Source of the DNA: Kappaphycus alvarezii
Taxonomy: Eukaryota; Rhodophyta; Florideophyceae; Gigartinales; Solieriaceae
Assembly: GCA_002205965.3 (NCBI GenBank)
Contig: NADL03000620.1
Location: 372,001 to 436,000 of the forward strand
DNA length: 64,000 nt
Reading direction: 5' to 3'
Under the pieces are notes generated by a model, which was not told where the DNA came from, did no database searches, and saw only the letters and a program-made list of their open reading frames with translations. Below, piece after piece: positions 1-10,331 of the stretch; positions within the stretch are counted from its first letter, which is position 1, and the number at the start of each line of letters is the position of its first letter. The position numbers and the translations under genes were made by a program.

Positions 1-512
1 CCTGGCCCTCGTATGCCCTACTTTTTTCCACTCGATAACGTTCGATTTTTGAGCTATTTTGCCATATTTTACCCTTTCAGTACCTGCAGACCTGCAGGTG
101 TATGCTTTAGCCAAGATGATGTAGAGGTTTAGTCTACTGAACAACAGTTTACTGTTATTCTATAGTTCTAGAGTATCTTTCCTAGTAGTCCTCTCAATCA
201 AATTTAGGGGGACATGGGAAGGAACAAATAGATTACTGGCAATCGTATTGAGTACAGTAGTACAAACTAAATGTTTACAATGGTAGCGTTGCATAACGTG
301 TGGGTTATGGATAATTCTAAATCATTTATCGTTGTTATGTAAATTGGCCAAATGAAACGCTTCTTCAAGATCAACAATTGGGCAAAACAATTTAGAAGTC
401 CCGCGCTTATTCAAAATCTTAGTTATTGCAAAATGACTCCGTATTTTCTAATAAATAAGCGCTTTCGCTGTAGCACGAATCGTGTTGGGGTCCCTGAAAG
501 TGGACAACACCA
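1..512. other. no gene recognised
   Basis: AT-rich sequence without a convincing coding frame or repeat boundary. It may include the degraded left part of the transposase remnant that follows. Confidence 0.4.
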
Positions 513-1531
513 TTGACCTTAACCAGCCAACATAAATCGCTCCCAAATACCCAAGAGCCGGATATTCCGGTGCACACGCATGCCGCAGGACAGAACTCGC
601 TTCGGCTCCTTGCCAATACTGCTTTAGAGCAAGAAGGAGAACAATCTAAGTACAGCAGCAACAGCTCAGAGGACATTGATGATGAAAACGACTCCAGCTT
701 CACATTTTTTGATGCATTTTACAATTTTGGAGGGAGTGCCTCGATCCAACAAATAACAAACTTCGATGCAGCTGAGTTTCACGCCGTTTGGGGCATTTTG
801 AAGCATTGATTTGATTTTACAAAGTTGACCCTAGCCGCAAATATCTACATGAGAAGAAAGATGTTTTATGTAGGTCATTATTGGTGTTAAAAAATGTTGG
901 AAATTGGGATGTACTAGCGAGATTTTTTGGAGTCAAAACACCAAATTTCGAAATGCTGATAACTAAGTTCATGGATAGCATAAGCAAGCCTTCCTACGCG
1001 TCTTCTGTCAGAAAGTTTGAAACGACCATGAGCTTTTCAGATTTACTGAGAAACAGAGTAAAATTTCGCAGCTAGTCAACCGCACGCTATGCCACCGATA
1101 TTACATTCCAGTAGGCATAATGTGAAAGTGGGAATATTCAAGAATTAAATAAATACTACCGCGCCAAACAAAAGCTATGCGGATTCAAGGTGGCGATAAG
1201 TGTGTTTCCGAATGGCATGGAAATCAAATTTACAACTACTACCCTGACTCTGTTCCTGATTTTGAAAACTTTCAGAGCAACATTCGATTTCATATAATGG
1301 GCTTGTGTAAAAAAGAAGGTAAGCGGAAGTTATGGACACTGGGACTTCGGTTGGAGAAAACCAAGGCAATGGTTCGTGTTAATGAACAAAGGATACTAAG
1401 ATGCATCTGAGATTTTGCGTGCAGTAATTCCGAAGAAAAGACCTCAGAATAGGCAGTTAAAGCGAGGACGAGGACACTACCAACCGCAAAATCAGCTCGG
1501 ATTGAATTATAGTTGATAACTTTTTCGAGCG
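513..1531 (+). pseudogene. DDE_Tnp4-type transposase remnant (PIF/Harbinger-like)
   Basis: Three successive frames (513-809, 881-1075, 1177-1410) read as one decayed transposase. Near 1087 the frame gives YATDITFQ, which resembles the first catalytic Asp motif of DDE_Tnp4 enzymes. It is followed by YYRAKQKLCGFKVAISVFPNG and then, one frame away, by YPDSVPDFENF, which corresponds to the family's PGSxxD segment. The piece before it (about 880-1075) looks like the helical N-terminal region. In-frame stops and frame changes show that it is dead. The class assignment is by motif only; no terminal inverted repeats or target duplication were found. Confidence 0.55.
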
Positions 1532-1917
1532 ATTATTTTTATTGTGAGGGGGTTTGGGGGAAAGTGGGCATAAAACGAGAGGCGTCATGACGATTTATTT
1601 AAGCTTTCAGCTTTGTGTAGCATTGACAAATCTACACATTCAATTCCACGTACTTCGTGGAGAACTTAGTGCGTTTTTAGCCCGCGGTCGCACATGTTTG
1701 TACTTTGTAGGTAATTATGTAAGCAGACAGAGACTACAAACAACGCGTGCATGTCGCGACAGTTGCAGAAGATTGGCTGCGTGCGACTTTGGTGCAAACT
1801 AAATTCCATTGCGACATCCAGCAACCCCGTATATTAATCGCCGATTGGCTTCTTCTTCCGTTTCCACCTCCACCGCGTTGAATCGTCAGTCTATTTCGTC
1901 AGCACGTCTTCCGCCTG
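1532..1917. other. no gene recognised
   Basis: Short overlapping frames only; nothing recognisable. The right part may be the decayed upstream portion of the LINE-like fragment that follows. Confidence 0.35.
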
Positions 1918-3123
1918 GTGGCCCAATATTTCTCCCTTTCCCTTGCCGCCCGCTTCGATGACCTTCAGATGGACGCCTACGCACAGATTAACCATGTTTT
2001 TCTCACCCCATTAGCTCGGTTCCAGGTTACACTCCCCATCCGAATCGACGGGCATGGATTCCAATCTCTCAAAAGCATTATCCAGGTTTGCTACGCCTCA
2101 AGCCTGACAGCCGCCGCAAAGTATCGATTTACTGACTCTGACCACACCGATATCTCCTTCCACCGCCGAATCTCCCGCTTTCCCGTGCGTGGGTTTGTCC
2201 ACCTCTTCCCCGATCGCCGTCGGCCCCCAAGTTTCTAGATTGGCGCCAACAAACTCGGCCCGTTCGAGCCTGAGACCCTCGGCCACAGCACAGGCCGTCC
2301 CTTCACATTCTCACTCCAGATGTTGGAAGCCGCACAGGGGCGCATCTGCTGGAATGATGACCTTTGGGAGGCCCAACCTAAGTCCCGCGATCACAGGGCC
2401 GAGATCGTCCGGCGATGCTTTCGCTGTAGCTGTCTTCCTTCTTCTGGCGCCTTCTCCTTCCTCAAGGCTAACCTATCAGCCACTTCCAAGGCCTCCAATG
2501 ATGTTTGGTCAGTTATGCTGCGCCGCTATTTGGACTTCACTGTCTACGAAGATTCTGTTGCCCCAATAAGCTGCCTCCACTACAACGCCCCAATGGACCC
2601 TCTAGGCGATCACGCCTCGATTCGCAAGTCTAGTTTCGGCGTTGTGCACCGGAAAAATACCATTCGGAACCTCTTCACCAGACATATCTTCAAGCCTGCC
2701 GGTCTACTATGTCAACAAGAAGTCCCTTTCCTGATGGCCGGAACATCTGATCACCCCGCAGATATGTTCGTCCAACCCACCTCCCCCCGCCCGCGGATCG
2801 CCACCAGTCAAACCCACAGCACACGATATCAAGGTTCACCCCCGTTCACCACTGCCACGATCAAACATGCTGCTGAGAGAGCTGTTGGCGCTGCAAAACG
2901 CGCCAAAGCCTCGAATATCCAGGCATTTATACAGAGGTGGGGAAAAAATAAAGTTGACGCAAGTAAAGTCTGTACTTGCCTACTGTGTAGTAGATTTTCA
3001 AGGTCTGTATCCGGAAATCCCTTGATTACAGTACCCAGCTATATTGTAAATTCGTTATGCCGCACTGTTTGCTCTGTAATTCAATGTGGTTTGGGTGACA
3101 CCAATTTCTTTCGAAATGACTAA
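1918..3123 (+). pseudogene. LINE-like retroelement, 3' part of the reverse transcriptase ORF
   Basis: Two consecutive frames (1918-2238 and 2320-3123) join at a stop near 2236. The first has a LPIRIDGHGFQSL segment, like the conserved patch after the polymerase domain of non-LTR reverse transcriptases. The second has DHASIRKSSFGVVHRKNTIR and then a HPADMFVQP segment. The same downstream order (PAD, then a DVTVTSPF patch, then a basic Ala-rich stretch) recurs at 4.8, 19.8, 36.4 and 45.7 kb in this window, which supports a dispersed family. No 5' half, endonuclease or tail was identified here. A host RT-derived gene is possible but less likely given the stops. Confidence 0.5.
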
Positions 3124-3342
3124 CTCTATTACGTACGTAACGTCATACTGTACAATCGCTGCGATTAAAACTGTATGCCAGTCCAATTTTTGCATGTAAT
3201 TTAACTTCTTGCATTTCTTAGACTATTGTAATATCTGCGGGTCTTTCGCCGAGAGCACTAGTAATTATTCACAGGCCCAAAAATATTTTAATCGCCACAC
3301 TGTAAATATTTGTATGACAAAGAGATTTGTCCTCACACGGTA

Positions 3343-3405
3343 TGTACAATATGAGGACAAAGTGTGTCTCATATGAGGACAATGCTATGGCGGGTAGAAA
3401 TTAGT
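3343..3405. repeat. palindromic CCTCATATGAGG repeat, terminus-like
   Basis: Two near copies of the self-complementary TCCTCATATGAGGA motif lie about 20 bp apart. The block aligns, as reverse complement, with 37378-37440, including the flanking GGACAAAGTGTG-like spacer. Similar spacing at both places suggests subterminal repeats of a MITE or DNA transposon. Confidence 0.5.
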
Positions 3406-3610
3406 GTCAGTTCGACACGTGTACTGAATTGAATACATTTTTAAAAAGTCATAAAAGTAATTTTAAGAACTATTACAAACCGCCCTTTTATATGCATACT
3501 TAATCTATCTGACTTCCTTGACGGTGGTAAGCTTAAAACTTACAAGTTCGTTGCTGTTCCAGCTGCTTGATACTATGTTCATTCTGTTAGCTAAGTTAAC
3601 CTCTCTGCAA

Positions 3611-4820
3611 TGGCCCATGCTCAGGACCCCCGAACCATTATCGGAAACCGTCTCAACACACGCGCTAGTCTAACATCTGACTTCAAGTGTATGTGCTTAT
3701 ATAGCTCCTTGTAGGTGAAAAAAGTTTTTACTGGAACCGTTGTTAAAGTTAATCAGGAGAAAAATAACGAAGGTTATCGCAAAATGCTGACAGAAAAATG
3801 GGAACCTTCAGATGGAAACAAATCTGTTTCTTTACATCTGGGTAACGTTCGGCCGAGGGAGTCTATGCTGACACTAAAGGTCAGATAAATCTCTCCTCAC
3901 TTTGCAGTAGTGGGTAAAAGTCAAGAAACAAGTGAGTTACATTCCATGATTCCTCCTGTTCCAATTCTCCAGCGATTTTAAGCCCGAGTAAAGGCCCGAC
4001 TACTACTCCGATCTCAATTGCCACTACAAATCAAATTACCAGTGTTAGCAAAGAAATACAAATAGGTGGAAGCGCTGAGTTGTTTGATACAATTTTCATG
4101 TAAGCGGACACAATTTGATTGAGATCACGTGACTGAGGGACTCAATAGATCAATTTCTAAGAAAAAAATGGAAGATATATGGCCCAGGAGATGATTTCAT
4201 TATGGAAGGTCAAGGACGGCGACAAATGTCCACTTTCGAATACTTCACGTGGATGTTTCAAATGAACTACCTTCTATCCATTGTCACAATAGTCTCGGAA
4301 GAAACAATCTGGAACTATGCATATGTGGCGAAATTTTAAGATTTTTCATTGTTTTGGTTCTGATGTCACGGCTGGAATTCAGTGACAGGACTCTATGGGG
4401 TTCAAAGTCGCCATCCGCATTTATAGAAGCGCCGAATTTGGGACTTATTATAACCAGAGGCTGGTTTGAAATCCTTTGTAAGTACATTTCTTTCAGTGAT
4501 TTAAGGCCCCTGACAGACGCTCAAATGGAAAGCCCAATGAGATGATGGGACCTCATCGCCGGTTTCGTTGATGCGATAATAACCACAGAGGACTAAATGC
4601 CAAACCGGCTGATTGCATCTGCCTGGATGCAAGGATGCCTCCTTGGTATGGAATAGGAGGGAAATGGATTGAGAAAGGTCTTTCTCACTATGTCACCTTG
4701 GATAGGAAACCGGAAATGGTTGCTAGCTCAGGACTACCGCTTACGAAAAGAGTGGAATCATACTTCGTGTAAAATTTTGCAAGTCAGCAGAAGATGACAT
4801 TGAAAACGTCATCAGCATCT
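3611..4820 (+). pseudogene. piggyBac-like transposase remnant (DDE_Tnp_1_7)
   Basis: The frame from ATG 3611 has a stop at the codon after CLYSSL and continues as KKVFTGTVVKVNQE up to a stop near 3886. A later frame (4249-4545) contains a segment ending GWFEILCKYISFSDLR, which matches the family's 'RxRFxxIxRxLRFxD' region. Beyond it, in other frames, LIASAWMQG and GGKWIEKGLSHYVTLDRKPE resemble the central part around the second catalytic Asp. At least three frame changes make it non-functional. No TTAA-flanked ends were located. Confidence 0.5.
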
Positions 4821-4842
4821 CGTCGCCCCTCCTGGTGACGCA

Positions 4843-5250
4843 CGACATCACAGTAACCTCGCCATTCCAAGATAGCTCTATGTCCAGGAGCACGCGAAGC
4901 ACGCTCTGTGGCCAGTGCAGCCGAGCTACAGAAGAAGGAGCTATCCAATTAAGCGGCAGCGATTCGAAGCCCAGCCTGGACGATCGAGACTAGGTTGGGG
5001 GTTTGTCCCACTAGCTTTCCAATCGCAGGGGTTCACTATCGGCGACGTCGTCCACGGTGATCGACGAATGTCTACGGTAATCGACGAAAATGCGGCCATT
5101 GTCGGGAGTCCCAGCGGATGCTTACGCGGACAAGTGAAAGCTCGGCTTTATGGACAACTCAGTTACGCTACCTGGTCAACGTTAGCGTCTTCTCCACACG
5201 CAACATGCAACGTGCAGAATTTATTCCCCAATTCCAGCCTAATTTTTCAT
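4843..5250 (+). pseudogene. LINE-like 3'-end fragment
   Basis: The DNA from about 4843 aligns by eye with 45718-45930 (shared hdITVtSPF and sTR/aRE patches). It then reads PGRSRLGWGFVPLAFQS in frame 4915-5253, nearly the same as the copies at 19.8 and 45.7 kb. Several indels separate the parts. It is a decayed member of the LINE-like family seen five or more times in the window. Confidence 0.55.
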
Positions 5251-7430
5251 TGACTTTGCTGGTCGCACCACGGCAGATGATTGATTATCACGCGAGGGGT
5301 ATGATGTGGGCAGCTGTACCTGGACGGATAGAGATTAGCAGCGTGGCTCTGAACACATCTGTGGCCTTACGCCGGTGATGGCTAATGAGAGGCGGGCAGT
5401 CTGGGAAGACCGGGAGGCCAAGTTACTGTTTCCGCTTGACGGTCCAGTGAGCGGCCGGGATAGTGGCAGTGTTGGCATGCTAAAGGGCGGGAGGAAGGAG
5501 CCTGAAGGGCTGTATTGAAAGGCTGGTCCGCGAGTGCCAGAGCGTATGTCGGCGTTCCGTTGTGGTAGGGGTGGAGGGCGGTGTCCCAACGGTCATCGTT
5601 CTTCAAATAAGCCCCTGCTGTGGAGTCCTGGTGCGCCCTGATTAGCATTGAGATGCGAACGAGGATGGTCGTCCATGCGACTAAGCTTATCTTTGGTGAA
5701 TTAAGTGGAGACTGGTAGCCAGGCTAGAAGCAGATCATAGAGGTAAAAGCGCGGTATGCGCAAGCAGGACCGTTGTGGTACATAGAAAGGCAGCATCTAG
5801 AGTGTCAAACCCCAACGGAGCAAATGTTCAACCCAGCGGAGTTATCTCCGCTGAGTCGGCGAAGTGAGGGGGCTACCGGGGTCAGCGGGTTTGGGTCCTC
5901 ATGTCGTCGCCATCCGCGAGATTAGCGCCAGTGGGTTGCTGAGGCTGCGCGACACGCCTCAGATGACAAGAATGGATTGCGCATGGTGATATCATTTGCG
6001 ATTTGAGTGGAGGAAAGCTTGCTCGGAAAACCAGAGTTTGGACAAGGAGGTCAAGCGGGCGAAGCGATTCACTGAGGAGAAGAAGGTGAGTCTCAAGCTG
6101 CATGGTGAGGTCAAGGCCGGAAAAGATAGCGGGTCAAAGCACTACGCAAGTTTGTTGTGGCTGCCGGTAATGCCGTAGCCAGAGCTGCAGGTGGTAGCGT
6201 GTTCGCTCTAGCAGTCCCTGGCAGCGTTTTATTGTTGGCATCGGAGAAGCCCGGGAACAACGCAGGAGGGATCGAGGTTGCGGCGGAGCACAATAAGACA
6301 GAGAAAGAAAGCCACATGGAAGAAAGTTGTGGGCCCAGCAAGAAATGTCGATATCCTAGGGTAGACAAAGGAGTTGAAGCCAACGCTCTAGAGGATGGAA
6401 GCAATCAGACGCGGAAAGAGGGTCTTCTCTAGGAGGCCCCGTTCCTAGAAACACTCTACGGCGGTTTAGGCGGAGAGAGCCAAAAAGTGGCTGCGGTGGT
6501 CCTCGCAGTTGATGCGGTGCAGCGTTGATATGGCTGGCGGGGTGGGATGCACCCAGTAGTTCTTGCTGTTGGCGCTGGGGAATCGGTGGCCATTCTCACC
6601 AAGCTGCATGCGGATTTAGGCTTCGGTATTGGTCGGATGGGCAGCTGATTGAGACGAGAACAGACCGCTTTTTGGTTTTGATCAAAGCGAAGAGCAGAGG
6701 GATGAATGAGAGGAGGGTGCAAGCGAAACAGGTATTAGCCTTTGCATGAATTGCCGTTACGCCATGTAGATTGAGATATGTGGAGCGTTCGAGATGGAGA
6801 AGGTAGCGCAGTGGTTACGGTATTCTGAGAGTTTTCCTGAGTGGCGTGATCGGATGTAGTCGTTGGTGCCGATCGAGACCTAGAGGGTGTCGAATCTGCC
6901 GTTGGTGGCGAATGAGCGGGCACTAACACCCGAGAAATCCTCGAGTTTGCTTTGGCAAGTAGAGGGTGAGGTATCACCGGTTTGGGCAGGGTCGATGTAG
7001 AAATCAAAACTGGGGCCTTCGGACTAATGGTCCGCAGCGCTATGCAGACTAGGGGCATGGTGCAGATGGAATCAGAGTGCCGTCATCAGCATCCTGTCAT
7101 TGGCATGGTCGACGCCTGCAAGCAGACTCCCACCGTTAAAAGTGCCACGGGCCTCCCCGTCTTGGCATTGTAAACGCCATTTCCCACAGTGATTGACCCA
7201 CTGGCAGGTGACACCCTCCTTCTCGTCCGCTGGATGAAAGAGAACGGGCGGAGACTCCGGCCTGTGTCATGCTCCTTGCCAACTTTTGGATGTTATCGGC
7301 CTTTTCGGAACTATCTAGTCGCCTAGCTGGTGAATTAAGGGACATCGAGACCTATTCTGGTGGAAAACACTGGTGACTTTTCTTTCATGAACGGATGGCA
7401 GTAAAATATGACCTGAAAGACATGGAAGGG
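5251..7430. other. no gene recognised
   Basis: About 2.2 kb with many short frames on both strands, none over 110 codons and none recognisable. A 94-codon frame at 7395-7679 has one hydrophobic stretch (LMILLLFVFWLSSLYV) but nothing else supports it. Confidence 0.35.
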
Positions 7431-7492
7431 CTTGAATCTCCCCGAGAGGACAAGATTCAAGGGAGCGTGCGTATGTCATCCCATCCGCAACA
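7431..7492 (+). repeat. diverged ~60-bp direct repeat, copy 1 (copy 2 at 7872-7933)
   Basis: Both copies share the order GAGAGGACRA, then CGTRCGYATGWCATCCCATCCGCA, with scattered differences. They lie about 440 bp apart in the same orientation. The origin is unknown; it may be a decayed internal duplication of an unclassified element. Confidence 0.5.
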
Positions 7493-7668
7493 TTCCGTTT
7501 ACAGAAAGAACATGGTTGCGACGTGGACGAAACTGATGATTTTGCTCCTTTTTGTCTTTTGGCTTTCTTCTTTATACGTCCGTTATAAAAACAAGCCTTG
7601 CAGGTGCATGAAAACCGTTCCAAGAAAGACGCGAAGAGGGGAGTTGCCCGCTGCTGATCAAGATCGCT

Positions 7669-7710
7669 ACTACATGTGATGCAGTCGACACTACATGTGA
7701 TGCAGTCGAC
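7669..7710 (+). repeat. perfect 2 x 21-bp tandem duplication
   Basis: The unit ACTACATGTGATGCAGTCGAC occurs twice head to tail without a mismatch. It is probably a recent local duplication. Confidence 0.85.
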
Positions 7711-7851
7711 CGGATCAAGCCGGCATCAAAGTGGAAGCAAAGTGTCCAGGGATGGAGCACATGTCCGCGGGGCGCAGAAGGGCATGACATAGTCAAACTC
7801 GCCGGCAACGGCCCGTGACATGTGTTTCCAGTGCACTCGACACTCTTTATA

Positions 7852-8283
7852 TCACACCACATTGTCATAGGGTTTCGATCTGCCGGAGAGGACGACATTA
7901 TTACTAGCGTACGCATGACATCCCATCCGCACCTTAGACATGGGTACTATTTCCTGGGCACGAGGAACTGACCTGACGCCGACTGTATCCAGTAGTGCAA
8001 AATCGGATGTCGCAGTGATTGTAACCGCCACGGGGATAACCTTTTCCTTTGGGTCCTCCCCGCTGGGTTGAACGGGCTGGTGCTCTGTGGTGTAAAACAA
8101 GTGGAAGGCCCTCCTATCTCCTCTGGCCTTCTTTAAGCAGGCATCCAACAGGTCCAGTTCCCAGTCAAGAATTAACCCCTTTCTTTTCCGGCCAGATTCA
8201 GGGGTTGTCAAACAAATTTGAAGATAGGGCCGTAGAGATGTCGTATGGCAACGATGTTTGACTGCACCGATTCGTTCTCCCAC
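7852..8283 (-). CDS. hypothetical ORF, 143 codons, possibly spurious
   Basis: This is the longest frame in the 5-8.8 kb region. It is basic at its N terminus (GRKRKG) and has no recognised motif, signal peptide or membrane segment. Its last codons fall in copy 2 of the 60-bp direct repeat, and sequence past its stop resembles the antisense of 7380-7500, which suggests it belongs to an old unidentified repeat. There is no promoter or conservation evidence from the sequence alone. Confidence 0.2.
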   Translation of the reverse strand: MGERIGAVKHRCHTTSLRPYLQICLTTPESGRKRKGLILDWELDLLDACLKKARGDRRAFHLFYTTEHQPVQPSGEDPKEKVIPVAVTITATSDFALLDTVGVRSVPRAQEIVPMSKVRMGCHAYASNNVVLSGRSKPYDNVV

Positions 8284-8834
8284 TCTTCGAGACTGTCAAG
8301 TGTAGCAATCTTGTTTTGCCCTGCGTCACGAAATGAAGCCGCAAACGTTGGGATCGGCTTTCACTTCCATATTGACAAAACTCCTCCAACTCCTCGTTTC
8401 TTTAGAAAGAACCACCTCTGACTGTAACCCGAATTGCTCCCATCGACTCTGGCAACTTTCATGACTTTGGCAAAGTTGCTTTGCGCAGTGTTGGCATGGT
8501 GTATCATGACTAGGATGTAGTGAAACAGCAGCGCAGTACCGAAAACAATCCCTCCCTGTTCATACAACGCTGCACTAATACAGACAATGTCAGATATCGC
8601 TGCAAAACCCCTCTGACTGATGTACAGTACTGCACCGCCGTCATCGCAAGGACCCCTAGATCAGTACCAACTCGCGGTACAAAGATCAGGGAAGCCCTTT
8701 CCCGAGCACTGTTCCGCTCTGCAGATAAGCGCAAAAAGCCAAGCTAGGACACCAAAACACGCGGCTCCCCCAGCCTGGATACAGCGCACGTCTTGCAGAC
8801 CACTTGTATAGCAGGCAGCATCGGGCAGTGTACG
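8284..8834. other. no gene recognised
   Basis: Unassigned sequence left of the Ty3 insertion. Short frames on both strands are unremarkable. Confidence 0.4.
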
Positions 8835-8839
8835 TGTTG

Positions 8840-9127
8840 TGTAACCGACTTAGGGTTCTTACTGTAATGTACACCCTTCGACCAAGCTAGCTTACAGGAC
8901 AGGCTGCCACGAGAACTTTTATGACTTTGGGCAATCGCCGTCGTCACCCCGACGGTGCGGGGCACGCCGACGGGACCAACTCCCGAGTACCCAAATCGCT
9001 ACTTAAACTGATGAGGCTAACTGTAGAGCATGGGATAGAAGGGAGGCAACACGGGCGGAACGACGAACGCTAGTGTAACGAAACGAACAACAGGGTTTTG
9101 GTAAACGACCACGCTTCCCCTGTTACA
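8840..9127 (+). repeat. 5' LTR of the Ty3/gypsy element
   Basis: 288 bp, identical base for base to 13787-14074. It has TGTAAC/GTTACA terminal inverted repeats. A short internal hairpin CCGTCG/CGACGG lies at 8938-8955. Confidence 0.97.
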
Positions 9128-9129
9128 CT

Positions 9130-9142
9130 TGGTAGCATCGCG
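9130..9142 (+). promoter_or_regulatory. tRNA primer-binding site
   Basis: TGGTAGCATCGCG begins 3 bp after the 5' LTR. It is complementary to a tRNA 3' end of the form CGCGATGCTACCA. This fits an initiator-Met-type acceptor (similar PBSs begin TGGTA), but the tRNA itself is not in the window. Confidence 0.7.
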
Positions 9143-9185
9143 TTGCGATCCAGTGGTTCACAGCTGAAAGCGACGCACGAGTTGT

Positions 9186-10331
9186 ATGCCTCCAACTCGA
9201 ATTCCTCCACCACCGACACGTGTTCAAGGACCGCGCCGGGCAAAGGAAAGATCTAAGTTTGGTCTTTCACGACAAGCCATGAGTGCGAACATCACCGCGC
9301 AAGGTGCGCAAGGTGCAGATGACTCCGGCACGCGACCCATAGAAGGTAGTGCAACAAACGAGGAGGTTATTCAGTCATTACGGTCAGAGATCCAGATGAT
9401 GCGTCAGACGATGGCTGCACAAGATGCACGCATAGAGAATTTGCTTACGCTAGTCGAGCAAGGCACAGTCAATCAAGGCTCTTCCGGAAACGCTGGAGAG
9501 GGCTCGTGCGATCTTCGCTCGATCAAGGCACCGCAGTTGTGTAGCTATGCAGGCAATCATGATGAGCGCACGTCTACTAAGGTGAAGTCATTCATTTACA
9601 ATGTGAGAAAGGTCGGACGTCTAAGTGGTTTCCGTGACCAGAAAATGGTAGAACTGGCTGATTGCTATTTACAGGATCGCGCTGCTGTCTGGATGATGGG
9701 ATTGGAGCGCAATAATCAGAAGCCGAGAACAGTAGATGAGCTTCAAACAGCTATGCTTCGCGAGTTTGTCCCCCAAAATGAGCGCGCCCGTGCAAAGGCG
9801 AGACTTATGAAGATCAAGCAGTCATCGACAATGGACAGCTATATATCTTCTTTCCGTGATCTCGTAGAGTTATGCGAGACTCCTCTCTCGGAAGCGTATC
9901 TTTTCTTTTTCAATGGACTCACCGATCGTTTTAAAGAAGAGTTTTGTAAGAAGTATCCCACAGGTGAACCGAATGATCTACAGGAAGTGTACGATCATGC
10001 CCGTGTTTTGGATTTGGCGAAGCAGTGGTCCTCAGGGAACATGGATACCCGCCCCAAGGACCGTCGCCCCGATATTAAAGGTGTAAAGAAGGATATCAAT
10101 CTTAAGAAGGCTCGTGGAGAGAAGACAATGATGCCTGAGAAGGATCCTAAGGATCCTATCTGGGGTCCGTCGGATTCCAAACAGCGCAACCATTACCGCA
10201 AGCATAACCGTTGCTTTGAGTGTGGTGCGGCGTGGGAACCAGGACACAGATGTTCAATCGAAGAAAGCAACCAGAATGGGTTGCAGGTGGCAGGCCGTGG
10301 GGACAACCCAAAAGGCCAACGCCGTCGTTAG
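9186..10331 (+). CDS. gag: Ty3/gypsy Gag (capsid/nucleocapsid)
   Basis: 381 codons. It encodes the structural protein that packages the element RNA in cytoplasmic particles. The central part (about residues 115-280) has the retrotransposon Gag pattern, with a DRAAVWM segment and a YISSFRDLVELCE segment. Near residue 340-355 is a zinc-knuckle-like CFECGAAWEPGHRC (CX2CX7HXC), the variant common in gypsy elements. The start at 9186 is the first ATG after the primer-binding site. The frame ends at TAG 10329-10331 inside the pol overlap; CCCAAAA at 10307-10313 lies in the register for a -1 shift. Confidence 0.92.
   Translation: MPPTRIPPPPTRVQGPRRAKERSKFGLSRQAMSANITAQGAQGADDSGTRPIEGSATNEEVIQSLRSEIQMMRQTMAAQDARIENLLTLVEQGTVNQGSSGNAGEGSCDLRSIKAPQLCSYAGNHDERTSTKVKSFIYNVRKVGRLSGFRDQKMVELADCYLQDRAAVWMMGLERNNQKPRTVDELQTAMLREFVPQNERARAKARLMKIKQSSTMDSYISSFRDLVELCETPLSEAYLFFFNGLTDRFKEEFCKKYPTGEPNDLQEVYDHARVLDLAKQWSSGNMDTRPKDRRPDIKGVKKDINLKKARGEKTMMPEKDPKDPIWGPSDSKQRNHYRKHNRCFECGAAWEPGHRCSIEESNQNGLQVAGRGDNPKGQRRR
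10307..10313 (+). promoter_or_regulatory. candidate -1 ribosomal frameshift heptamer CCCAAAA
   Basis: In the gag frame the codons read AAC CCA AAA GGC, giving C_CCA_AAA, a canonical X_XXY_YYZ heptamer. A -1 shift here enters the pol frame, which is open from 10220. A weak CGCC/GGCG stem starts about 6 bases downstream. The alternative is that one A is missing from the sequence and gag and pol are one frame. Confidence 0.5.

Noticed and set aside
3611..3760. A 26-base GT...AG intron in the piggyBac-like frame
   Set aside because: Too short for a spliceosomal intron and its removal does not keep the frame; simple decay is more likely.
7395..7679. 94-codon ORF with one hydrophobic segment
   Set aside because: A single hydrophobic run in unassigned sequence that overlaps a diverged repeat is not enough to call a gene.
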